Shown: positions 15,473 to 21,612 of the stretch, piece after piece
Layout of the letters: each line of letters begins with the position of its first letter
Numbering within the stretch: the stretch's first letter is position 1
Translations under genes and position numbers: made by a program
The notes under the pieces: generated by a model
The model's database searches: none
What the model was told of the DNA's origin: nothing
What the model saw: only the letters and a program-made list of their open reading frames with translations
Source: DASSKW01 sp050739495
Lineage (GTDB): Bacteria > Pseudomonadota > Gammaproteobacteria > Natronospirales > REEB76
DNA: 21,612 nucleotides
Assembly: GCA_050739495.1 (NCBI GenBank)
Contig: JBOIBL010000263.1
Location: 1-21,612, forward strand
Direction of reading: 5' to 3'

Positions 15473-15927
15473 GGAGGAGTGGGATTGTTTGAGTTTTTGT
15501 GGGTATTGAGCCAGCTTTCCAGGATGATGCAGGCAGCGGCGCAATCGATGTCTTCCCGCGTGATGCGTCGGCGTCCCGCCTGACGCAGTGCTTTCAGGCG
15601 CATTTCCGCTTCCCGTGATGACAGGCGCTCGTCAATGGTGTGTATCGGTCCCGTGAAGTGTTCGCTCAGCGCAGCGGCGAATCGCCGGGCACGCTGTGTG
15701 ATGTCCTGTTCGCCACCGTCCATTGTATAGGGAAGCCCGACGACCAGGTGGTCAGGGGACCACTCGCGCAGATGGCGTTGCAGCAGCGTCCAATCCGGTT
15801 CGCCATCGCGCGCCAGTATCACGCCTACTGGTGAAGCGCTCCCGGTCAGGCTTTGTCCTACCGCCACGCCGACGCGGCGCAGACCAAAATCGAAGCCGAG
15901 TAGCGTGATGCCGCGTCCGTCAGGCAT
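15469..15927 (-). CDS. ruvX: Putative pre-16S rRNA nuclease YqgF/RuvX
   Basis: An RNase-H-fold nuclease involved in 16S rRNA 5'-end maturation; the name RuvX reflects its Holliday-resolvase-like fold. The catalytic acidic motifs are visible: Asp in LLGFDFGLRRVGVAVG, Glu in TIDERLSSREAEMRL and Asp in DCAAACIILESWL. Also VVGLPYTMDGGEQDITQRARRF matches the family's VGLP...DG block. From the ATG at 15927 it is 152 residues; an in-frame ATG at 15936 would overlap the yqgE end further. Its stop overlaps the pyrB start. The yqgE-ruvX-pyrB order is standard for this clade, with pyrR missing. Confidence 0.93.
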   Translation of the reverse strand: MPDGRGITLLGFDFGLRRVGVAVGQSLTGSASPVGVILARDGEPDWTLLQRHLREWSPDHLVVGLPYTMDGGEQDITQRARRFAAALSEHFTGPIHTIDERLSSREAEMRLKALRQAGRRRITREDIDCAAACIILESWLNTHKNSNNPTPP

Positions 15928-16483
15928 GACCGGCATCGCCGGACAGCAAGGTCAGGTCCACGCCGATGCTTTCTGCCGCGGCTTGCCAGCGTTGGTCGAC
16001 AGGCAGATCGAACAGGATACGCGGATCGGCCGGGGTGCTGAGCCAAGCATTCTCCGCGAGTTCCGATTCAAGCTGGCCTGCGCCCCAGCCGGCATAACCG
16101 AGCGCAATGAACTGTTTTTCAGGGCCGGCGCCGCGCGCGATGGCGGCGAGCACGTCGCGAGAGGTGGTAACGCCGATACTTGGTTCGAGTTTGAGAGTGG
16201 ATTCCCATTCGCCGGTCGGGATATGGATCACGAAGCCGCGTTCCATCTGCACCGGTCCGCCCTGCCAGACCGGCAGTGTGTTGGTGACCGGGTCGCTGGC
16301 TTCGATGTCGAGTTGCTTGAAGATGTCGCCCAGCATCACGTTGCTGGGTCGGTTGATGATGATGCCGAGCGCGCCCTGGGCATTGTGCTCGCAGATAAAG
16401 GTCACGCTGTGCTGAAAATTGGGGTCGGCGAGCGTGGGCATCGCCACCAGGAAGTGATTGGTAAGGAAGTCCTGGCCTTTCAT
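15920..16483 (-). CDS. yqgE: YqgE/AlgH family protein
   Basis: A 187-residue protein, exactly the length of E. coli YqgE, when started at the ATG at 16483; upstream in-frame starts would run towards tonB and add unrelated residues. Family features seen are MKGQDFLTNHFLVAMPTLADPNFQHSV, CEHNAQGALGIIINRPS, VWQGGPVQMERGFVIH and FIALGYAGWGAGQLESELAENAW. The function is unresolved; the P. aeruginosa homologue AlgH was first linked to alginate regulation. It ends eight bases inside ruvX. TATACT just upstream (about 16490-16495 on the plus strand, minus-strand reading) resembles a -10 box but lies too close to the start to be its own promoter. Confidence 0.93.
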   Translation of the reverse strand: MKGQDFLTNHFLVAMPTLADPNFQHSVTFICEHNAQGALGIIINRPSNVMLGDIFKQLDIEASDPVTNTLPVWQGGPVQMERGFVIHIPTGEWESTLKLEPSIGVTTSRDVLAAIARGAGPEKQFIALGYAGWGAGQLESELAENAWLSTPADPRILFDLPVDQRWQAAAESIGVDLTLLSGDAGHA

Positions 16484-16517
16484 GCATCCAGTATAACCCG
16501 CGCCAGACCGGGGCATG

Positions 16518-17456
16518 TCAGGGTGTGGCCAACAGCCCTCCATGGCGGGTATCGATCCGGCCACCGTTGAAGCGCCAGACGTAGACGAACCGCAACACGT
16601 CAGTGTCCTTGCGGAAACTTGCCGGGAACGGTTCGAAGGGCGCTGCCTGTTGCACGATACGGAGCGCCGCCTCGTCCAGCACTTTGTAGGGCGATGGTTT
16701 GCGCAGGGTCAGGGCGCGGATACTGCCGTCGGCATTCAGCGCCACCTCCAACGCCAGCGAACCGGACAGATGCCGGCTGCGGATCACGGCAGGGAAATTC
16801 AGGTTGCCGACGTGTTCCACCTTGCGCCGCCAACTGTCCAGATAGGGGGCGTAACGCGAGGCGCGCGCGTTGATGGATACGAAGGCCTCGCGCGGATCGG
16901 GACTGGTGGCTTCCGGCAGCTGGATCGGGTCGTCGGTCGGCATCAAGGCATCGTCGCCCTGGGTCAGCAGACGTGCCACCAGTACCCGTGAGCCACTATC
17001 CTGCGGCGCTGGCGCAGCGCGCGCATTGGCGTACAGGCCGGTATCGGTGCGGGTGGTGACAGCGGCGTCCTGGTCCGCAGCAGGCTTGGAGTTGGATCCC
17101 TTGCTGTCCCGTGCCGTGGTGCTATGCCCGGCTTTGCTGGTCAGGTCTGCGGCATCCGGCAGACCGGGGTTGTTCACTGCCGACGGCATCGATAGCGGAC
17201 TCGAGGGGCGCACCAGTTCGCGGGTGTTCCCTTCGCCGCGCTGATCCACCTGCGCGATGTAATCGGCGTGATCCGGAGGGGTCGCGCTGCGAGTCTGAAC
17301 CAGGGTGACTTCGAGGGTGGAGCCTCCACCGTGATTGTCCGGCGTGAAGGTGATTCCGAGGATGATGACCGCGTGCACGATGAGCGCAAAGAACAGCGTT
17401 GTCACCAGCCGGTCGCGGGAACTGATTTCCGGAGGCCTTGCCACATGCTCAGCCAC
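16518..17456 (-). CDS. TonB-family energy transducer (TonB3-like)
   Basis: A 312-residue single-span inner-membrane protein that would couple proton-motive force to an outer-membrane partner. From the GTG at 17456 there is a short cytoplasmic N-terminus, one transmembrane helix at about 17-37 (LVTTLFFALIVHAVIILGITF), a disordered Ser/Asp/Pro-rich periplasmic linker, and a C-terminal TonB fold with SGSLALEVALNADGSIRALTLRKPSPY and LDEAALRIVQQAAPFEPFP. The GTG has GGAG seven bases upstream and overlaps the gshB stop by eight bases. Longer versions start inside gshB and are implausible. In P. aeruginosa the gene in this position, tonB3, is needed for twitching and pilus assembly, so a pilus role is likely here but inferred. 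No exbB or exbD is adjacent. Confidence 0.88.
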   Translation of the reverse strand: MAEHVARPPEISSRDRLVTTLFFALIVHAVIILGITFTPDNHGGGSTLEVTLVQTRSATPPDHADYIAQVDQRGEGNTRELVRPSSPLSMPSAVNNPGLPDAADLTSKAGHSTTARDSKGSNSKPAADQDAAVTTRTDTGLYANARAAPAPQDSGSRVLVARLLTQGDDALMPTDDPIQLPEATSPDPREAFVSINARASRYAPYLDSWRRKVEHVGNLNFPAVIRSRHLSGSLALEVALNADGSIRALTLRKPSPYKVLDEAALRIVQQAAPFEPFPASFRKDTDVLRFVYVWRFNGGRIDTRHGGLLATP

Positions 17457-18420
17457 GTGTCCGCTCCGCCAGTTTGTGCGCCACCACGTCCAGGAATTGG
17501 CCTGCAATGTCGAGGCCGTACAGCTTGTCCAGTTCACGCACGCAGGTGGGACTGGTGACGTTGATCTCGGTGAGGTAATCACCGATCACATCCAGCCCCA
17601 CGAACAACAACCCTCTTTCCCTGAGTGCGGGGGCCACCTGTGTGCAGATCCAGCGGTCGCGTTCGGTCAGCGGGACACCGATGCCCTGGCCACCTGCCGC
17701 CAGGTTGCCGCGCGACTCTCCCGGTGCCGGGACCCGGGCCAGCGCATATGGCACCGGTTCACCGTCAATCAGCAGGATGCGTTTGTCACCGGAAACGATC
17801 TCCGGGAGATATTGCTGGGCGACGGTAAGGCGTTTACCGCGACGGGTCAGTGTCTCCAGGACCACCGAGATATTCGGGTCCTGCTGATCCAGAACGAATA
17901 CGGATGCGCCACCCATCCCATCCAGGGGCTTGACCACAATCTTGCCGTGCTCAGCCAGAAAATCCCGCAACCGCACCATGCTTCGGCTCATCAGTGTGGG
18001 TGGGCAGCAGTCCGGGAACCAGGCCGTGAACGCCTTTTCGTTGGCATCGCGCAAGGCTTGCGGACGGTTTATGACCAGCGCACCGGCAGCTTCCGCGCGC
18101 TCCAGAATGTAGGTGGAATAGATGAATTCAGCGTCGACCGGCGGATCCTTGCGCATCAGAATGACGTCCAGCTGTCCGAGCGCTTCGTCGTGTTCTTCGC
18201 CGAGTTGGAACCAGCCCGCAGGGGCATCCCATACGCTCAGTTTGCGCAGTCGCGCACGGGCCTCGCCAGCGTGCAGGTAGAGGTCGCCCTGCTCCATGTA
18301 AAGCAGTTCCCAGCCGCGCGCCTGAGCGGCAATCAGCATTGCCAGGGTCGTGTCCTTGGCGGGTTTGATGCTATCGATAGGGTCCATGACGACCCCCAAT
18401 CTGAACGGTTTGCTGGGCAT
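17449..18420 (-). CDS. gshB: Glutathione synthetase
   Basis: ATP-grasp enzyme that joins gamma-glutamylcysteine and glycine. The 323-residue length is close to E. coli GshB (316). Visible are RLGVVMDPIDSIKPAKDTTLAML at the N-terminus, ILMRKDPPVDAEFIYSTYILE, INRPQALRDANEK, the ATP-binding stretch IVVKPLDGMGGASVF, RILLIDGEPVPYALARVP, the glycine-rich NLAAGGQG and the metal-binding EINVTSPTCVRELD. It is the first gene of the minus-strand operon gshB-tonB-yqgE-ruvX-pyrB-pyrK-like and is divergent from pilG, the same gene pair as in Pseudomonas. Confidence 0.97.
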   Translation of the reverse strand: MPSKPFRLGVVMDPIDSIKPAKDTTLAMLIAAQARGWELLYMEQGDLYLHAGEARARLRKLSVWDAPAGWFQLGEEHDEALGQLDVILMRKDPPVDAEFIYSTYILERAEAAGALVINRPQALRDANEKAFTAWFPDCCPPTLMSRSMVRLRDFLAEHGKIVVKPLDGMGGASVFVLDQQDPNISVVLETLTRRGKRLTVAQQYLPEIVSGDKRILLIDGEPVPYALARVPAPGESRGNLAAGGQGIGVPLTERDRWICTQVAPALRERGLLFVGLDVIGDYLTEINVTSPTCVRELDKLYGLDIAGQFLDVVAHKLAERTRG

Positions 18421-18498
18421 GGCGTGACTATGGACTCCCTGGTGTGGGCAGGTGGAACGGAACAGTGAAATTTATTGCATTCAATGGATTAAGTGTGG

Positions 18499-18626
18499 AT
18501 ATTATGCTAAAAGCCCAACTTGAACTGCTACCCTGACTAGCGGCAGTCCCTCCGGGCGGGTGGTGCGCCGAAAGGGAATTTTAAACTACGGTGCAGGCTG
18601 CAAGTAGCCCGGGTTGGGCATAATAT
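18499..18626. promoter_or_regulatory. Inverted-repeat-bounded, multi-hairpin element between gshB and pilG
   Basis: The ends are inverted repeats: ATATTAT (18499-18505) with ATAATAT (18620-18626), and GCCCAAC (18513-18519) with GTTGGGC (18613-18619), 14 bp in all with a 7-base bulge on the left. Inside are three further hairpins: ACT-GCTA/TAGC-AGT at 18524-18547; one closed by CCCT/AGGG at 18548-18576 with inner GGCG/CGCC; and CTAC-TGCA/TGCA-GTAG at 18586-18607. GCCC at 18607-18610 can also pair with GGGC at 18616-18619, giving an alternative fold. TATTAT occurs at each end in inverted orientation and could act as a -10 box for each divergent gene. Reading options are a structured leader RNA for pilG, a symmetric operator-promoter, or a small MITE-like repeat. 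Confidence 0.45.
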
Positions 18627-18687
18627 GTAAACGTCCGGCATGGTTGTGCCTCAGGACGCGGACCAGAATTATTCGGTGGAGGTCAAG

Positions 18688-19086
18688 GTGGGTAGCGAGA
18701 ATGCCGATGGCGGTCTGCAAGGACTCAAAGTCCTGGTGATCGACGACAGCAAAACCATTCGCCGCACGGCTGAGACCTTGCTTACCAAGGAAGGTTGCGA
18801 GGTCGTGACTGCAGTGGACGGGTTTGAAGCGCTGTCCAAGATCGCCGATCACAAGCCCGACATCATCTTCGTGGATATCATGATGCCGCGGCTTGATGGG
18901 TATCAGACCTGCGCACTAATCAAGCACAATAACAACTTTCGCCAGACACCCGTAATCATGCTGTCCAGCAAGGATGGCCTGTTTGACAGGGCGAGAGGCC
19001 GCATCGTGGGGTCGGAGCAATATCTCACCAAGCCGTTCACCAAGGATGAATTGGTGGGCGCGATCCATAACCATGTGCATAGATAG
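18688..19086 (+). CDS. pilG: Type IV pilus response regulator PilG
   Basis: A stand-alone CheY-like receiver of the Pil-Chp system; in Pseudomonas it promotes pilus extension and cAMP signalling. I start it at the GTG at 18688 because a perfect GGAGG (18678-18682) sits five bases upstream and the result is 132 residues, as expected (135 in P. aeruginosa); the ATG at 18640 would add 16 unrelated residues. The acidic pair Asp19-Asp20, phospho-acceptor Asp63 (FVDIMMPRLDGYQTCALIK) and Lys115 (LTKPFTKDEL) are all present, as is the PilG-specific MLSSKDGLFD. It is the first gene of pilG-pilH-pilI-pilJ. Confidence 0.95.
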   Translation: MGSENADGGLQGLKVLVIDDSKTIRRTAETLLTKEGCEVVTAVDGFEALSKIADHKPDIIFVDIMMPRLDGYQTCALIKHNNNFRQTPVIMLSSKDGLFDRARGRIVGSEQYLTKPFTKDELVGAIHNHVHR

Positions 19087-19102
19087 AACCGTTTGAAAAT
19101 TT

Positions 19103-19129
19103 GTTGGTAACCAACGCGGAGTTCCGCGT
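19103..19129 (+). promoter_or_regulatory. Overlapping hairpins between pilG and pilH
   Basis: GTTGGT (19103-19108) pairs with ACCAAC (19110-19115), and ACGCGGA (19114-19120) pairs with TCCGCGT (19123-19129). The two stems share two bases, so they compete. The second is followed by GTTTT at 19130-19134 and then the pilH Shine-Dalgarno. It could act as a partial terminator or translation-tuning structure setting the PilG to PilH ratio. Confidence 0.35.
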
Positions 19130-19148
19130 GTTTTGGAGGATGTTTCAG

Positions 19149-19514
19149 ATGCCAACCGTGCTGATCGTTGATGATTCCCCGACCGAGATCCATGTGCTCA
19201 AGACGTGGCTCGAGAAGAATGGGTTCTCCACCATCACCGCCGAGAGCGGCGAGGAAGGAATCCAGAAGGCCAAAGCCGAAAAACCCGATGCCATCATCAT
19301 GGATGTCGTGATGCCCGGCATGAGTGGTTTCCAGGCCACGCGCCAGTTGTCGAAGGATGCGGATACTTCCGCAATCCCGGTGGTCATGGTGACCACCAAG
19401 GATCAGGAGACCGACAAAATCTGGGGCATGCGCCAGGGCGCGGTTGCCTATCTCTCGAAGCCTGTGTCCGAAAAGCAGCTGGTGGACAAGATCCGGGAAG
19501 TGACCGAAGGCTGA
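19149..19514 (+). CDS. pilH: Type IV pilus response regulator PilH
   Basis: A 121-residue stand-alone receiver domain, the second CheY-like protein of the Pil-Chp pathway; in Pseudomonas it opposes or resets PilG signalling and favours PilT-dependent retraction. Seen are VLIVDDSPTE at the start, phospho-acceptor Asp52 in IIMDVVMPGMSGFQATRQL, the Thr region VMVTTKDQETDKIWGMRQGA and Lys104 in LSKPVSEK. GGAGGA at 19135-19140 gives an eight-base spacing to the ATG at 19149; the in-frame ATG at 19140 is too close to that site. The family block TTKDQETDKIWGMRQGA is characteristic of PilH. Confidence 0.96.
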   Translation: MPTVLIVDDSPTEIHVLKTWLEKNGFSTITAESGEEGIQKAKAEKPDAIIMDVVMPGMSGFQATRQLSKDADTSAIPVVMVTTKDQETDKIWGMRQGAVAYLSKPVSEKQLVDKIREVTEG

Positions 19515-19519
19515 ATTTG

Positions 19520-20080
19520 ATGGCCACGACGCTCTCCGAACTTCGCGAGCAACCGTTTGCCCTGCTGCAGGAGCTGGAACGACGCAGCCGTATCGCGGCT
19601 TCCGGTCGTGGCCGCGAAGCGGTGCAACAGGAAGAGTGGGTGGGCGTGGGTTACCGGATCGGCAGCACTTTCCTGGTCTCGGCCCGGGAGGAAGTCCGGG
19701 AAGTACTGACTTTCCCGGGTGTAGCCCGGTTGCCGGGTGCCAAGCCCTGGTTGCTGGGGCTGGCGAATGTGCGTGGTCAATTATTGCCGATTACGGATCT
19801 CGGACTGTTTTTCGGCAGTACCCCTGCGAGCGTGAGCCGCTCCACACGGGTGGTGGTGGTGAACCACCGGGATGTCCCGGCAGGATTATTGGTGGACGAA
19901 GTCCGAGGCTTCCGCCGTTTTGTGGCGACGGAACAGACTGACGGGTTACCGGATGTGTTGCCGGGCATGATGCCGTATCTGGCCGGTGCCTACAGTTACG
20001 GTGGTGGCGAGGAACTCTGGGGTGTGCTCGGCCTGCATGGGCTGGTGGAAAGCGCCGTGTTCCTGCAAGCCGCGCGCTGA
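19520..20080 (+). CDS. pilI: CheW-like adaptor PilI
   Basis: A 186-residue CheW-domain adaptor that links the receptor PilJ to the histidine kinase (ChpA in Pseudomonas). The ATG at 19520 is five bases after the pilH stop. An N-terminal helix with FALLQELERRSRIAA is followed by the CheW fold: GVGYRIGSTFLVSAREEVREVL, VARLPGAKPWLLGLANVRGQLLPITDLGLFF, VVVVNHRDVPAGLLVDEVRGFRRF and LWGVLGLHGLVE. The LLGLANVRGQLLPITDL segment is the CheW core. P. aeruginosa PilI is 178 residues. The frame is open upstream through pilH, but that part is antisense-free overlap without homology and is not coding. Confidence 0.94.
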   Translation: MATTLSELREQPFALLQELERRSRIAASGRGREAVQQEEWVGVGYRIGSTFLVSAREEVREVLTFPGVARLPGAKPWLLGLANVRGQLLPITDLGLFFGSTPASVSRSTRVVVVNHRDVPAGLLVDEVRGFRRFVATEQTDGLPDVLPGMMPYLAGAYSYGGGEELWGVLGLHGLVESAVFLQAAR

Positions 20081-20139
20081 GTGATCGCGTGCCGAGGAGC
20101 CGCTCGCGTTACCGCAGTGCTGATTGGAGAGATATGAAT

Positions 20140-20181
20140 ATGGCTCTTTTTGCTTTTTTAAGGGTGAACCAAAATGGCTGA
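20140..20181 (+). CDS. Possible 13-residue leader peptide overlapping the pilJ start
   Basis: The ATG at 20140 has GGAGAG (20126-20131) eight bases upstream and encodes MALFAFLRVNQNG, then TGA at 20179-20181. The stop lies five bases past the first base of the pilJ ATG, in another frame, so ribosomes ending here could reinitiate at pilJ. A second ATG at 20134 is in frame but has poor spacing. It is hypothetical; the evidence is the ribosome site and overlap geometry only. Confidence 0.3.
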   Translation: MALFAFLRVNQNG

Positions 20182-21612
20182 TACCCAGAAACGATCGAAC
20201 AAGGCCCTCTACGTACTGCTGGTACTGGCTGCGGCCTTCATCGGGCTTGCGATCTGGAACTTCGTGCAGGTGAGTCGGTTCTCGACTCAGGACAACGAGT
20301 TCCTGTCGCTGTCGGCACAGCAAGCGGTGTTGTCGCAAAGCATCGTGCGTGCAGCGGACCAGGCGCTGGCGGGCAAGAACGATGCTTTCCAGGAGCTGCT
20401 GAATGCCCGCGATCAATACGATCGTTCCATCAACCTGATGGGCAATGGCGATTCGCAAAGTCTGATGCCGGCTGCCACCGGCGAAGTGTTGTCGGAAGTG
20501 AACGTGTTGCAGAGCCAGTGGAATCAGGTGCGCGGTGCAGCGCAGACCATCCTGGCGGCGCATGACACGATCCTGGTCGCGAACCAGGCGGCGACCGGCA
20601 TCCGTCAGACCATGCCCGACCTCATCAAGGCCTGGGAAGGGTTTTCATCCGATCTGTCCAAACGCAGCAGTGGCCGCAATGTGGTGTATGCCGCGAGGCA
20701 GCCTTATTACGGCCAAACTATCCAGCGCGACATCGATTTGCTGACCACCGGCGGCAATGGCGATGTCAGCTTTGTCTCCCAGGAATTGCCTGACACCATC
20801 CAGAACTTCACCCGCATAACCCGCGGTATGTTGGACGGCAGTCCACAACTGGGCATCGTGTCCGTGACCGATTCGCAGTTGCAGGCGCCCTTGCGCAACA
20901 TCAATCAGCTGTTCGGCAAGATCAACGACAATCTGAACTCGATCACCCCGTTGTTGAACCTGTTGGTCAAGGTGCAGCAGGCGAACCAGACGGTGCACAG
21001 TCTCAGCGATCAGCTCCTGACCAACGCCCAGGCCATCACCACCAGCTATCACAGGCAGATGAACAGCCGTCTGTTCCGTCCGATCGTCGGCTATGTGCTG
21101 GGCGGTATCGGTCTGGTGTTGTTGCTCGGCATCTTGTGGATGTATGTGTTGGGTGGCGACGCCCGCCGCGCGGCACAGATGCAGCAGGAACAGACCGAAC
21201 GAAACCAGCAGGCCATTCTGCGACTGCTGGATGAACTCGGCTCCCTGGCCGATGGCGATCTCACCGTGCAGGTCACCGTGACCGAAGACATCACCGGCGC
21301 GATCGCGGATTCCATTAACTACGCGTTGGAAGCGCTGCGCGGACTGGTGGCGACGATTAACGTCACTGCGGTGCAAGTGGACGCCGCCGCCCGTCAGACC
21401 CAGGCGACGGCGACGCATCTTGCGGAAGCGTCCGAGAATCAGAGTAAACAGATCAATACCGCATCGACTTCAATTAACCAGATGGCGCACTCCATCGAAC
21501 AGGTGTCCGCCAACGCCGAACGTTCCGCGAAAGTGGCGCAACAATCCGTGGAAATCGCGCACAAGGGCGGTGAAGCGGTGCGCCGCACCATCGACGGCAT
21601 GAACAACATCCG
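20174..21612 (+). CDS. pilJ: Type IV pilus methyl-accepting receptor PilJ (3' end outside window)
   Basis: Membrane chemoreceptor of the Pil-Chp system that senses pilus or surface signals and controls the kinase. The frame is open from the ATG at 20174 to the right edge: 479 residues visible of a protein usually near 680. An N-terminal transmembrane helix (about 11-29, ALYVLLVLAAAFIGLAIW) is followed by a large periplasmic domain with paired PilJ-type helices, a second membrane helix at about 302-325 (PIVGYVLGGIGLVLLLGIL), a HAMP-like segment (LLDELGSLADGDLTVQVTV) and the beginning of the coiled-coil signalling domain (ASTSINQMAHSIEQVSANAERS). The kinase-interacting tip lies beyond the window. 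AAGGG at 20160-20164 is its ribosome site. The gap of 93 bases after pilI is larger than other gaps in this cluster. Confidence 0.96.
   Translation, partial: MADTQKRSNKALYVLLVLAAAFIGLAIWNFVQVSRFSTQDNEFLSLSAQQAVLSQSIVRAADQALAGKNDAFQELLNARDQYDRSINLMGNGDSQSLMPAATGEVLSEVNVLQSQWNQVRGAAQTILAAHDTILVANQAATGIRQTMPDLIKAWEGFSSDLSKRSSGRNVVYAARQPYYGQTIQRDIDLLTTGGNGDVSFVSQELPDTIQNFTRITRGMLDGSPQLGIVSVTDSQLQAPLRNINQLFGKINDNLNSITPLLNLLVKVQQANQTVHSLSDQLLTNAQAITTSYHRQMNSRLFRPIVGYVLGGIGLVLLLGILWMYVLGGDARRAAQMQQEQTERNQQAILRLLDELGSLADGDLTVQVTVTEDITGAIADSINYALEALRGLVATINVTAVQVDAAARQTQATATHLAEASENQSKQINTASTSINQMAHSIEQVSANAERSAKVAQQSVEIAHKGGEAVRRTIDGMNNI

Noticed and set aside
17335..18468. 377-residue plus-strand open frame
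   Set aside because: It is antisense to gshB and the start of tonB. Its length comes from the GC-rich third positions of those genes, and its sequence is Gln/Arg-rich with no domain.
18640..18687. ATG at 18640 as the pilG start
   Set aside because: It would add 16 residues absent from PilG and has no ribosome site, whereas GTG at 18688 has a perfect GGAGG at ideal distance.
20645..21418. 257-residue minus-strand open frame
   Set aside because: Antisense to pilJ; rich in His, Gln and Arg as expected of a shadow of receptor coiled coils.
1..21612. CRISPR array, insertion sequence, phage genes, tRNA or rRNA
   Set aside because: No regularly spaced direct repeats, transposase or integrase motifs, or recognisable RNA-gene cores were seen on reading both strands.

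Overview
The window reads as chromosomal core sequence of a gammaproteobacterium with moderately high GC and compact gene packing. The order yggT-proC-yggS / pilT-pilU / pyrB-ruvX-yqgE-tonB-gshB / pilG-pilH-pilI-pilJ is, from memory, the Pseudomonas aeruginosa PA0392-PA0411 neighbourhood with local insertions and losses. The lineage-specific parts here (a third PilT-like ATPase, a PyrK-like flavoprotein after pyrB, no pyrR) argue against Pseudomonas itself. I cannot name the genus.

Layout. 1-1049 (-): ornithine aminotransferase, cut by the left edge. 1135-3605 (+): an RCK-type CPA1 cation/proton antiporter translationally coupled (ATGA) to a small alpha/beta hydrolase. 3672-4382 (+): a signal-peptide-bearing outer-membrane beta-barrel-like protein. 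4493-4951 (+): a TerB-like protein. 5044-5451 (-): an HU-family protein with a Lys/Ala-rich N-terminal tail. 5572-8002 (-): a tight operon yggS-proC-yggT-yggU. 8164-11499 (+): three consecutive PilT/PilU-family motor ATPases. 11583-13556 (+): a secreted S9 prolyl-oligopeptidase-family enzyme. A strong bidirectional terminator lies at 13571-13606. 13627-18420 (-): gshB-tonB-yqgE-ruvX-pyrB-pyrK-like, mostly overlapping or nearly so. 18688-21612 (+): the Pil-Chp chemosensory genes pilG-pilH-pilI-pilJ, with pilJ cut by the right edge.

Biology. The dominant theme is type IV pilus twitching motility. pilT and pilU encode retraction motors. pilG, pilH, pilI and pilJ form the receptor and response-regulator part of the pathway that controls extension and retraction. 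The tonB gene sits where P. aeruginosa has tonB3, which is linked to pilus function. The remaining genes are housekeeping: proline, pyrimidine and glutathione synthesis, PLP homeostasis and 16S rRNA processing.

The points that most deserve follow-up are: (1) a 128-nt inverted-repeat-bounded, multi-hairpin element between gshB and pilG; (2) the three tandem retraction-type ATPases; (3) a PyrK-like Fe-S flavoprotein directly downstream of pyrB in a proteobacterium. I found no CRISPR array, insertion sequence, tRNA or rRNA. The longest stretch without a gene is 18421-18687 (267 bases). Genes cut by the window edges were translated by hand.
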